Assembly: GCA_009839635.1 (NCBI GenBank)
Contig: VXPJ01000019.1
Span: forward strand, 1 to 5,513
From: Pseudomonadota bacterium
GTDB taxonomy: Bacteria > Pseudomonadota > Gammaproteobacteria > UBA4575
Reading direction: 5' to 3'
Length of the DNA stretch: 5,513 bases
Shown: positions 1 through 4,925 of the stretch, one piece after another
How the letters are laid out: each line of letters opens with the position of its first letter
Numbering within the stretch: position 1 is the stretch's first letter
Program-made: the position numbers and the translations under genes
Notes under the pieces: model-generated
What the model saw: only the letters and a program-made list of their open reading frames with translations
Databases searched by the model: none
Told to the model about the DNA's origin: nothing

Positions 1-9
1 GTTTTCAAA

Positions 10-28
10 ATTGCTCGGTGCTGGCAAT
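10..28 (-). terminator. Possible weak terminator hairpin downstream of rpmE
   Basis: Reading the minus strand just after the rpmE stop, ATTGC (28-24) and GCAAT (14-10) can pair as a 5-bp stem around a 9-nt loop, followed by only four T residues before a G. The position, about 10 nt after the stop codon, suits a rho-independent terminator. The stem is short and not GC-rich and the T-tract is poor, so this is a tentative call. Nothing else is recognisable in bases 1-38. Confidence 0.25.
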
Positions 29-38
29 CTGTGGTGCA

Positions 39-248
39 TCAGCTTTTTTTGCCAAAGCGCATTCTGAACTTGTCCACCTGTCCGGCGGTATCCACTATCT
101 TCTGCTTGCCTGTGAAGAATGGGTGACATAATGAGCATACGTCGATATGCAGGGATTCGGCACCATAGGTCGAACGCGTGGTAAAGCGGTTTCCACAACT
201 GCAAATTACCTCGACTTCTTGATACTCAGGATGGATATTGGCTTTCAT
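39..248 (-). CDS. rpmE: Large ribosomal subunit protein bL31, zinc-binding (C+) form
   Basis: This is a 69-residue protein of the 50S subunit. bL31 bridges the large-subunit central protuberance and the small-subunit head. It starts MKANIHPEY, the usual N-terminus of the family, and carries CSCG (Cys16, Cys18) and CSLC (Cys38, Cys41), the four-cysteine zinc site of the C+ paralogue. The HPFFTGKQ signature is at residues 42-49 and the basic C-terminus is FGKKS. The length is normal. The frame stays open upstream to an ATG at 362, but those 38 residues resemble nothing in bL31 and the family start is at 248, so 248 was chosen. A GGGAGA Shine-Dalgarno lies at 264-259, about 10 nt before the start. 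The four cysteines mean this is not the zinc-free paralogue typically under Zur control. The gene is well separated from hemW and probably has its own promoter. Identification is very secure. Confidence 0.97.
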   Translation of the reverse strand: MKANIHPEYQEVEVICSCGNRFTTRSTYGAESLHIDVCSLCHPFFTGKQKIVDTAGQVDKFRMRFGKKS

Positions 249-259
249 AATCTTGACGT

Positions 260-280
260 CTCCCGCAAAGTGGCAGGGAG
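260..280 (-). promoter_or_regulatory. Possible rpmE leader hairpin masking the Shine-Dalgarno
   Basis: On the minus strand CTCCC (280-276), a bulged T (275) and GC (274-273) pair with GCGGGAG (266-260) around a 6-nt loop. This gives seven base pairs with one bulge. The 3' arm contains the GGGAG Shine-Dalgarno of rpmE, so the fold would hide the ribosome binding site. L31 leader RNAs involved in ribosomal-protein feedback are known in several bacterial groups. I cannot say from sequence alone whether this matches a published class. Confidence 0.4.
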
Positions 281-400
281 CATACTGAACCCCAACCTGC
301 AACTCAAGTACTTGATCCGGAGATTTTAAGTTAGCAGATTCCCTTAAAGTATTTTTAACCATTTTTGCTTAACTGATTGTCCATGTGAGGGTTTATCGCG

Positions 401-435
401 TAATCCACAAATTTTGTGGATAAGATTGTGGACAA
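401..435. promoter_or_regulatory. Cluster of three DnaA-box-like sites
   Basis: The minus strand has a perfect DnaA box TTATCCACA at 423-415 and a one-mismatch copy TTGTCCACA at 435-427, in the same orientation and 12 bp apart. The plus strand has a one-mismatch copy TAATCCACA at 401-409, facing the perfect box. The first two form a perfect inverted repeat, ATCCACAAA (403-411) and TTTGTGGAT (413-421) around a single T. An AT-rich tract follows from about 470 to 535. The matches are direct sequence observations. DnaA binding, and any role in replication or in rpmE control, is inference. Confidence 0.5.
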
Positions 436-602
436 TTCTCAAACATCGCCACGAATCCCGAGAAATATAACTGTTTTGTTAGACTGCTTAAATAACGTAC
501 GATATTACAACCGGTTGATTATAAATGAAAAATTCTGGAATTGCTGTTCCGATCAAGATGCCGGCATGTAAAAGTTCATAAAATTTGGCTCTAAATTACA
601 GT

Positions 603-611
603 TGTGCATAA
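603..611 (-). promoter_or_regulatory. Isolated DnaA-box-like site
   Basis: The minus strand reads TTATGCACA, which fits the relaxed DnaA-box consensus TTWTNCACA. It lies about 170 bp from the three-site cluster at 401-435, on the far side of the AT-rich tract. A single 9-mer is weak evidence alone; it matters only as part of the group. Confidence 0.3.
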
Positions 612-652
612 CTCTACGCCTGAAATGGTAGATGTAGGGTAATTTTCCTCGT

Positions 653-670
653 ATCTGGACTATTCCAGAT
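653..670. repeat. Short perfect inverted repeat
   Basis: ATCTGGA (653-659) and TCCAGAT (664-670) are exact reverse complements around a CTAT loop. The sequence could form a small hairpin or serve as a two-fold operator. No T-tract follows on either strand, so it is not a typical intrinsic terminator for hemW, which ends about 130 bp away. Function unknown. Confidence 0.45.
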
Positions 671-800
671 CAGTGTCAGCAGTCCGGGAGCAGCAGTCTC
701 CGAGGCCTTTTCCGGCGAAGCCGTCAGGCGGACCGAATCCTGGCGGGGATGCGAACTGCATGCTCACCCAGTACAGTCTTGGCCAGCCTTTCAGGTCCGG

Positions 801-1982
801 TTACTGTGTGCCCAAGGGCGTTGCCGGCGCTTCAGGAAGCAGGCGCAATAGAAGGCCGTCCAGATACCGGTACCCGGTTTCACTGCAGCGCAAACCACCG
901 TCCTGTCTGACAATCAGGCCCTCTTGGATCAGGCCCTGGAGTTTCGTGGCCAACTGGCCAAAAGAAAGGCCGGTATTGCATTCAAACAGTTGCCAGGTGA
1001 ACCCTGATTTCATGCGCAGGGCATTCAACAAAAACTCGAACACTAACTCGTCGTCACTCAGGGGGCGACATGCGGGTCCGGCCAGAGGGTCATTGAGTAC
1101 CTGCTCCATGTATTGCAGCGGATTTCTGGGTTTTTCGCTGCGCCAGACACCGGTCTTGTCGGAACTGATTTTCTGATGCGCTCCGGCACCAATGCCGAGG
1201 TAGTCTCCGAACCGCCAGTAGTTCATGTTGTGGATGCATCTGAATTGGTCTTTTGCGTAGGCGGAGATCTCGTATTGTTGCCAGCCGTGCAGCATTAGCA
1301 GGTTTGTCCCCTGCTGTTGAATTGCCCAGCCAAGTTCGCCGTCGGGGAGTGTGGGTGGGTGGCGGTAAAAGTGGGTATGCGGCTCGAGCGTGAGCTGGTA
1401 ATAGGAAATGTGGGAAGGTGTCAGGGCAATGGCCTGTTCGACATCCCGCCGGGCCTGCTTCAGGGTCTGGCCTGGCAGGGCATACATCACGTCAATGTTG
1501 ATATTTTCAAAGTGGGCTTGCTTGGCTGCAAGCACGGCCTGTCTTGCGGTGTTGGCATCGTGGATACGTCCAAGGGCACGCAACAGGGCATCGTCAAAGC
1601 TCTGTACACCAATCGAGATGCGATTGACGCCAGCGCTTCGAAAGCCGGCAAAGTTTTGCTGATCGAAGGTGCCGGGGTTGGCTTCAACTGTAATTTCCGC
1701 ATCCTTTGCGAGGCCTGTTTCACGTGCCACAGCATCCAGCAGCCGCTCGATGCTTCGAGCGGAAAACAGGCTGGGCGTTCCCCCGCCTATGTAGACACTG
1801 CCAATGCCCCGTCCAGCCACGCCATCCGCCTGTCTTTTCAGATCGGCAATCAGTGCATCGACGTAGCGGACTTCGGGCAGGGCAGACCGTTTTTCGTGTG
1901 AATTAAAGTCACAATACGGACACTTTTTTACACACCAAGGGATGTGGACATAAAGCGATAGCGGTATTTCGGTGGCCTGCAT
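801..1982 (-). CDS. hemW: Radical SAM heme chaperone HemW
   Basis: This 393-residue cytoplasmic radical SAM protein belongs to the family once annotated as oxygen-independent coproporphyrinogen III oxidase-like and now assigned as a heme chaperone that binds heme and passes it to target proteins. The radical SAM cluster motif CVKKCPYC places Cys17, Cys21 and Cys24. The residue two after the last Cys is Phe26, where true HemN has a fourth Cys, which favours HemW. GGGTPS (66-71) is the SAM-binding glycine motif and EANP is at 100-103. HNMNYW (251-256) fits the HNxxYW motif tied to heme binding in HemW. The C-terminal part is the usual HemN/HemW C-terminal domain. It starts 24 nt after the rdgB stop and is the last gene of the rph-rdgB-hemW unit. 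The Shine-Dalgarno is weak: a GCGGGA lies about 15 nt upstream, which suggests reliance on coupling to rdgB. Confidence 0.95.
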   Translation of the reverse strand: MQATEIPLSLYVHIPWCVKKCPYCDFNSHEKRSALPEVRYVDALIADLKRQADGVAGRGIGSVYIGGGTPSLFSARSIERLLDAVARETGLAKDAEITVEANPGTFDQQNFAGFRSAGVNRISIGVQSFDDALLRALGRIHDANTARQAVLAAKQAHFENINIDVMYALPGQTLKQARRDVEQAIALTPSHISYYQLTLEPHTHFYRHPPTLPDGELGWAIQQQGTNLLMLHGWQQYEISAYAKDQFRCIHNMNYWRFGDYLGIGAGAHQKISSDKTGVWRSEKPRNPLQYMEQVLNDPLAGPACRPLSDDELVFEFLLNALRMKSGFTWQLFECNTGLSFGQLATKLQGLIQEGLIVRQDGGLRCSETGYRYLDGLLLRLLPEAPATPLGTQ

Positions 1983-2006
1983 TCCGGTAGTGTACGTCCC
2001 GCTGTT

Positions 2007-2597
2007 TCAACCTAGTTTAAGCATCAGTTTTTGCAGGGCCTGTGCCCTGTGGCTGATGCGGTTTTTTTCAGCAGGGTCCAGCTGTGCTGAAGAGCAGTCA
2101 TGGGACGGGACAAAAAACAGGGGATCGTAGCCGAACCCGTTGCAGCCCGCGGGTTCCTGCAAAATGCGGCCTTCCCAAGTACCCTGGCACAGGATGGGCA
2201 CGGGGTCACGCGCATGTCGAAGGTACACAATGACACACTGGAAACGTGCGGTACGTTCGTGGTCCGGCACCCCCTGAAGTTCGGCTAGCAGTTTTTCGTT
2301 GTTTGATGCATCGCTGGCATGTCCGCCCGCATAGCGTGCGCTGTAGATGCCTGGTGCGCCTTGCAGTGCATCAACTTCGATGCCTGAATCATCCGCCAGT
2401 GCGCCTAGCCCGCATTGCAGTGCGGCATGCCGCGCCTTGATGATTGCATTCTCCACAAAGGTGGTGCCGGTTTCGGCAACTTCCCCGATCTGCAGTTCAG
2501 ATTGTGCAATGAGCTGGTATCGCTGCTTGTCCACCACGGCCTGGATTTCCCTCAGCTTGGCGGCATTATTGCTGGCTAGGACAATCTTGTGGGCCAT
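2007..2597 (-). CDS. rdgB: dITP/XTP pyrophosphatase (non-canonical purine NTPase)
   Basis: This 196-residue enzyme of the Ham1/RdgB family hydrolyses dITP, ITP and XTP to monophosphate and pyrophosphate, keeping deaminated purines out of DNA and RNA. Visible signatures are SNN...K (Ser9, Asn10, Asn11, Lys14) for nucleotide triphosphate binding, ENAIIKAR (49-56), and ADDSGIEV (68-75), where Asp70 matches the catalytic aspartate. GAPGIYSARYAG follows (80-91), then FGYDP (155-159) and SHR (182-184) for base and phosphate recognition. Length is normal for the family. The ATG directly abuts the rph TAG with no base between. Its GGGGA Shine-Dalgarno (2607-2603) lies inside the end of rph, so translation is probably coupled. 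Pairing of rdgB with hemW is common in proteobacteria. Confidence 0.97.
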   Translation of the reverse strand: MAHKIVLASNNAAKLREIQAVVDKQRYQLIAQSELQIGEVAETGTTFVENAIIKARHAALQCGLGALADDSGIEVDALQGAPGIYSARYAGGHASDASNNEKLLAELQGVPDHERTARFQCVIVYLRHARDPVPILCQGTWEGRILQEPAGCNGFGYDPLFFVPSHDCSSAQLDPAEKNRISHRAQALQKLMLKLG

Positions 2598-3326
2598 CTA
2601 TATCCCCAGGCAGCTTTTTTGGCACTGAATGATTTTCTGGATGCCTTGGCTGGCAAGCTCCAGCAGTGTTGCCAGTTCCTCACGGGAAAAGGCCTGCTGT
2701 TCGGCAGTCCCCTGGATCTCTATGAATGACTGTGCATCAGTCATCACAACGTTCATGTCGGTATGAGCAGTACAGTCTTCTGCATAATCGAGGTCCAGTA
2801 CCGGAACGTGATTGCAAATCCCAACCGATACCGCTGCCACGAAATGTTGTACCGGATCAGCCGGGATCTTGCCGACATCTGCCAGTTGCATGAGCGCCAT
2901 GTATAAGGCAACAAATCCGCCCGAGATCGAAGCCGTGCGTGTCCCGCCATCGGCCTGAATGACATCACAGTCGACCGTGATGGCATAACCGTCCAGCCCT
3001 TGCAGGTCCACGCCTGCTCGCAAGGAACGGGCGATCAGGCGCTGGATTTCCAAGGTGCGCCCGCCCTGTCTGCCGCGCGCGGCTTCCCGTGGCATGCGCT
3101 CACTTGTTGAACGTGGCAGCATGCCGTATTCAGCGGTGATCCAGCCCTGAGACTTGCCTTTGAGAAATTTCGGCACCTGATCCGTAGTCGTTGCGGTACA
3201 GATCACCTGTGTATCCCCGAATTCTGTCAATACGGAGCCTTCGGCATGTCGGGTATAGTTGCGTGTGAACCGAATCTCACGCAGTTGGCTGGGGCTTCGA
3301 CCGCTGGGTCTGCTCGTTGGGCTCAT
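2598..3326 (-). CDS. rph: Ribonuclease PH (tRNA 3'-end phosphorolytic exonuclease)
   Basis: This 242-residue enzyme uses phosphate to trim nucleotides from the 3' ends of tRNA precursors and other RNAs, acting as a hexameric ring in the cytoplasm. It is nearly collinear with the well-known enterobacterial enzyme: TRNYTRHAEGSVL (21-33), GWITAEYGMLPRST (61-74), GGRTLEIQRLIARSLR (88-103) and ADGGTRTASISG (125-136). Arg90, Thr129 and Arg130 match the phosphate-binding residues. EDCTAHTDMN (183-192) carries the acidic residues Asp184 and Asp190 expected at the active site. The C-terminus is intact, unlike the frameshifted rph of some E. coli K-12 strains. The start at 3326 keeps a normal N-terminus; a weak AGGTTGA precedes it. 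It is the first gene of rph-rdgB-hemW and divergent from yicC. Confidence 0.97.
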   Translation of the reverse strand: MSPTSRPSGRSPSQLREIRFTRNYTRHAEGSVLTEFGDTQVICTATTTDQVPKFLKGKSQGWITAEYGMLPRSTSERMPREAARGRQGGRTLEIQRLIARSLRAGVDLQGLDGYAITVDCDVIQADGGTRTASISGGFVALYMALMQLADVGKIPADPVQHFVAAVSVGICNHVPVLDLDYAEDCTAHTDMNVVMTDAQSFIEIQGTAEQQAFSREELATLLELASQGIQKIIQCQKSCLGI

Positions 3327-3335
3327 AAGTCAACC

Positions 3336-3364
3336 TGGAAAGGGCCAAAGAGGCGTATTATATG
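3336..3364 (+). promoter_or_regulatory. Candidate yicC promoter
   Basis: TGGAAA (3336-3341) and TATATG (3359-3364), 17 bp apart, are a modest match to a sigma-70 promoter reading toward yicC. TATTAT at 3356-3361 is an alternative -10. The predicted start near 3371 would place a small hairpin, CCTGC (3374-3378) with GCAGG (3385-3389), at the very 5' end of the yicC message. Low confidence because several registers are possible. Confidence 0.3.
3357..3362 (-). promoter_or_regulatory. -10 element for the rph-rdgB-hemW operon
   Basis: The minus strand reads TATAAT, a perfect sigma-70 -10 hexamer, 30 bp upstream of the rph ATG. Transcription would start near 3350 and leave a leader of about 25 nt. 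No good -35 is found 16-18 bp upstream (CACCTT at 17 bp), so the promoter may need an activator or rely on other contacts. It overlaps the proposed yicC -10 on the opposite strand. Confidence 0.5.
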
Positions 3365-3421
3365 AAAAGTTTGCCTGCGAAGGTGCAGGTTCATCTGGAC
3401 GGATAGAAAAGGGATCATCTC

Positions 3422-4288
3422 ATGCTCTGCAGTATGACAGGATTTGCGCGGGTCGAGGATACATGCGAACAAGGGACTCTGTGCTGGGAAGTGCGCTCAG
3501 TCAACCATCGTTACCTGGACATTAATTTCCGCCTGCCAGAGGAGGTCCGAAGACTGGAGGCGCGGTTGCGCAGCCATCTTCAGGACCAGCTTGCACGCGG
3601 CAAGGTTGACTGCGTGTTCCGCTATCGGATGGCTGAAGTACAGGCAGCGGCACTGGAATTGAACAGGCCGTTGCTGGATAGTCTTGTGCAGCAAATTTGC
3701 AGGGTGAATGAAAAGTTGTCTGTTTCTACACCGGTGACAGCGACAGACATTCTGGCCTGGCCCGGTATGATTCAGGCCGTTGAGGACGATCGGGAAAATT
3801 TCCATGCGGCTTGTTTCAGCCTGTTTGAGCAGGCTGTCGGGCAACTGGTCGGCATGCGTGGAGCTGAAGGTCGACGGATCGAAAAAATATTGCAGGACAA
3901 GTGTACTGAGGTCAGATCGATTGTCCGGGACGTGCGGGCCCGGCACCCTCAGGCATTGGCCTCGATCCGGGAAAAGCTGCAACAACGCATCGAAGAGTTG
4001 CTGGAAAGTGTGGATCAGGTGCGTTTCGAGCAGGAACTCGTCTACCTTGCACAAAAAATGGATATCATGGAAGAACTGGATCGTTTGGACAGCCACTTGG
4101 ATGAAATGACATCCATATTTGCATGCCAGGAAGCTGTCGGCCGGCGACTGGATTTCCTTATGCAGGAATTTCATCGTGAGGCGAACACCTTGGCGGCGAA
4201 ATCTGCCGACGTGGAAACCACCCAGGCCGCCGTCGATCTGAAAGTGCTGATCGAACAGATGCGCGAACAGGTTCAGAACATAGAATAA
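3422..4288 (+). CDS. yicC: YicC-family endoribonuclease
   Basis: This 288-residue protein has the full YicC architecture: a YicC N-terminal domain and a C-terminal DUF1732 domain. It starts MLCSMTGFAR, close to the family N-terminus, followed by WEVRSVNHRYLDINFRLPEE (22-41) and RGKVDC. The C-terminal part has LAQKMDIMEELDRLDSH (about 208-224) and the near-invariant VGRRLDFLMQEF...EANTL block (about 239-256), ending VLIEQMREQVQNIE as usual. Members are cytoplasmic endoribonucleases; the E. coli protein has been linked to small-RNA turnover, though the substrate here is unknown. The ATG at 3422 has an AAGGGA Shine-Dalgarno 8 nt upstream. yicC is divergent from rph, as in many proteobacteria, and is followed after 20 nt by the asparaginase-like gene instead of the frequent neighbour gmk. 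Confidence 0.95.
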   Translation: MLCSMTGFARVEDTCEQGTLCWEVRSVNHRYLDINFRLPEEVRRLEARLRSHLQDQLARGKVDCVFRYRMAEVQAAALELNRPLLDSLVQQICRVNEKLSVSTPVTATDILAWPGMIQAVEDDRENFHAACFSLFEQAVGQLVGMRGAEGRRIEKILQDKCTEVRSIVRDVRARHPQALASIREKLQQRIEELLESVDQVRFEQELVYLAQKMDIMEELDRLDSHLDEMTSIFACQEAVGRRLDFLMQEFHREANTLAAKSADVETTQAAVDLKVLIEQMREQVQNIE

Positions 4289-4308
4289 ACTGCGGGAAAA
4301 CATACCCA

Positions 4309-4818
4309 ATGACAGATGCCGCTCACTCCAAAAGGCACCAGGTAAAAATTTTTTGTACGGGAGGAACCTTGGACAAGGTGTATTTTGATGCCCTGAGCGA
4401 ATACCAGATCGGGGACCCCGTGGTGAGCGATATTCTCAAAGAGGCCCGGGTCAGGTTTCCATTCGAGGTCCAGTCCATCCTTAAAAAGGACAGCCTGGAG
4501 ATCAGTGCAGAAGATCGACAGCAGATCGTCGAGCACGTCAAGGCCGAAGATTGTGCACGTATTCTGATTACCCACGGTACTGACACCATGGTGGATACCG
4601 CACGCTGTCTGGAGGAAGTCCCTGACAAAACAATTGTACTAACGGGAGCCATGCAGCCTGCTCGGTTTCGCAATACCGATGCCATCTTCAATATCGGCTA
4701 TGCCATCGCTGCGGCCCAGCACCTTCCCCACGGTGTGTATCTGGCCATGAACGGACAGCTTTTCACTCCGCAGTCAGTACAAAAGAACCGCGGGGCAGGA
4801 CAATTTGAGTGGACCTAG
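4309..4818 (+). CDS. Short asparaginase-family protein (N-terminal catalytic domain only)
   Basis: This 169-residue protein matches only the N-terminal domain of bacterial L-asparaginases, which usually run to about 330 residues. By hand alignment to E. coli asparaginase II every N-domain active-site residue is present: TGGT with nucleophile Thr20, Tyr32 (SEYQIGDP), Ser62 (KDSLEI), Thr91 and Asp92 in HGTDTM (89-94), and Lys159 at the same 13-residue spacing after Met-Asn. TGAMQPA (about 112-118) is also typical. The C-terminal domain, which completes the neighbouring active site in classical enzymes, is absent. No signal peptide is seen, so it is probably cytoplasmic. The stop is followed by a regulatory region and not by decayed asparaginase sequence, so this looks like a natural short family and not a recent truncation. 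The activity, asparagine hydrolysis or something else, is unproven. It is probably co-transcribed with yicC; its Shine-Dalgarno (GGGA, about 11 nt away) is weak. Confidence 0.85.
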   Translation: MTDAAHSKRHQVKIFCTGGTLDKVYFDALSEYQIGDPVVSDILKEARVRFPFEVQSILKKDSLEISAEDRQQIVEHVKAEDCARILITHGTDTMVDTARCLEEVPDKTIVLTGAMQPARFRNTDAIFNIGYAIAAAQHLPHGVYLAMNGQLFTPQSVQKNRGAGQFEWT

Positions 4819-4845
4819 GACATCAGGCAAAAATGATCTGCCAGA

Positions 4846-4873
4846 CTTGAAAAAATCTTTTCAGCCCACATTT
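4846..4873 (+). promoter_or_regulatory. Sigma-32 (RpoH) heat-shock promoter of hsp20
   Basis: CTTGAAA (4846-4852) is a perfect sigma-32 -35 element. CCACATTT (4866-4873) matches the -10 consensus CCCCATNT at all but the third position, with a 13-bp spacer. The arrangement closely resembles classical chaperone promoters. Transcription should start near 4879-4881, giving a leader of about 40 nt. The promoter separates hsp20 from the upstream asparaginase gene. Confidence 0.75.
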
Positions 4874-4876
4874 CTA

Positions 4877-4925
4877 TAAGCATCTACCGTTTTAATTTTT
4901 AATTTCAGGAGGTACAAGATGCTTG
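4877..4925 (+). promoter_or_regulatory. Putative RNA thermometer in the hsp20 leader
   Basis: AAGCATCT (4878-4885) is the exact reverse complement of AGATGCTT (4917-4924), which contains the start codon; U4877 and G4925 can add a wobble pair. After a 3-nt bulge (4914-4916), ACC (4886-4888) pairs with GGT (4911-4913). Past one G/A mismatch (4889/4910), UUU (4890-4892) can pair with AGG (4907-4909). The whole AGGAGGU Shine-Dalgarno (4907-4913) and the AUG are therefore in the helix. U residues facing the AGG recall fourU-type thermometers. The bulge, the mismatch and the G-U pairs would ease melting. The UUGCU-like motif of ROSE elements was not seen in the loop. Temperature response is inferred. 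Confidence 0.6.
4907..4913 (+). promoter_or_regulatory. Strong Shine-Dalgarno of hsp20
   Basis: AGGAGGT lies 5 nt before the ATG at 4919 and is the strongest ribosome binding site in the window. It fixes the hsp20 start. Such a strong site would give high expression once exposed, which fits control by occlusion in the hairpin described at 4877-4925. Confidence 0.9.

Larger units (their letters stand above)
281..800. other. Long intergenic region between hemW and rpmE
   Basis: About 520 bases carry no convincing gene, RNA gene or insertion sequence. The part next to rpmE (about 360-610) is clearly AT-rich and holds DnaA-box-like sites at 401-435 and 603-611. It also contains a 10-bp perfect palindrome CAACCGGTTG (508-517) and an interrupted palindrome AATTC/GAATT (531-542). 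A 7-bp-arm inverted repeat lies at 653-670. The part next to hemW (about 670-800) is GC-richer, with a small CGGC/GCCG hairpin near 712-723 that lacks a T-tract, so I see no clear intrinsic terminator for hemW. The rpmE promoter must lie here, but no -35/-10 pair stands out. Confidence 0.7.

Noticed and set aside
249..362. 38-residue N-terminal extension of bL31 from the ATG at 362
   Set aside because: It has no similarity to bL31, and the internal ATG at 248 gives the standard family N-terminus with a Shine-Dalgarno.
740..765. tRNA T-arm-like GGATTCGGTCC on the minus strand
   Set aside because: No flanking stem complementarity and no anticodon or acceptor arms can be built around it.
673..1176. 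Plus-strand open frame of 167 codons
   Set aside because: Mostly antisense to hemW, begins at GTG without a Shine-Dalgarno, and has a low-complexity composition typical of a shadow frame.
1317..1901. Plus-strand open frame of 194 codons inside hemW
   Set aside because: Antisense shadow of a well-identified gene; no recognisable motifs or ribosome binding site.
3497..4309. Minus-strand open frame of 270 codons opposite yicC
   Set aside because: Long but rich in His, Phe, Gln and Leu as expected from reading an Asp/Glu/Lys-rich gene backward; yicC is conserved end to end.
4848..4863. TGAAAA/TTTTCA hairpin after the asparaginase gene as a terminator
   Set aside because: AT-only arms apart from one pair, no following T-tract, and it lies within the sigma-32 promoter, which explains the sequence better.
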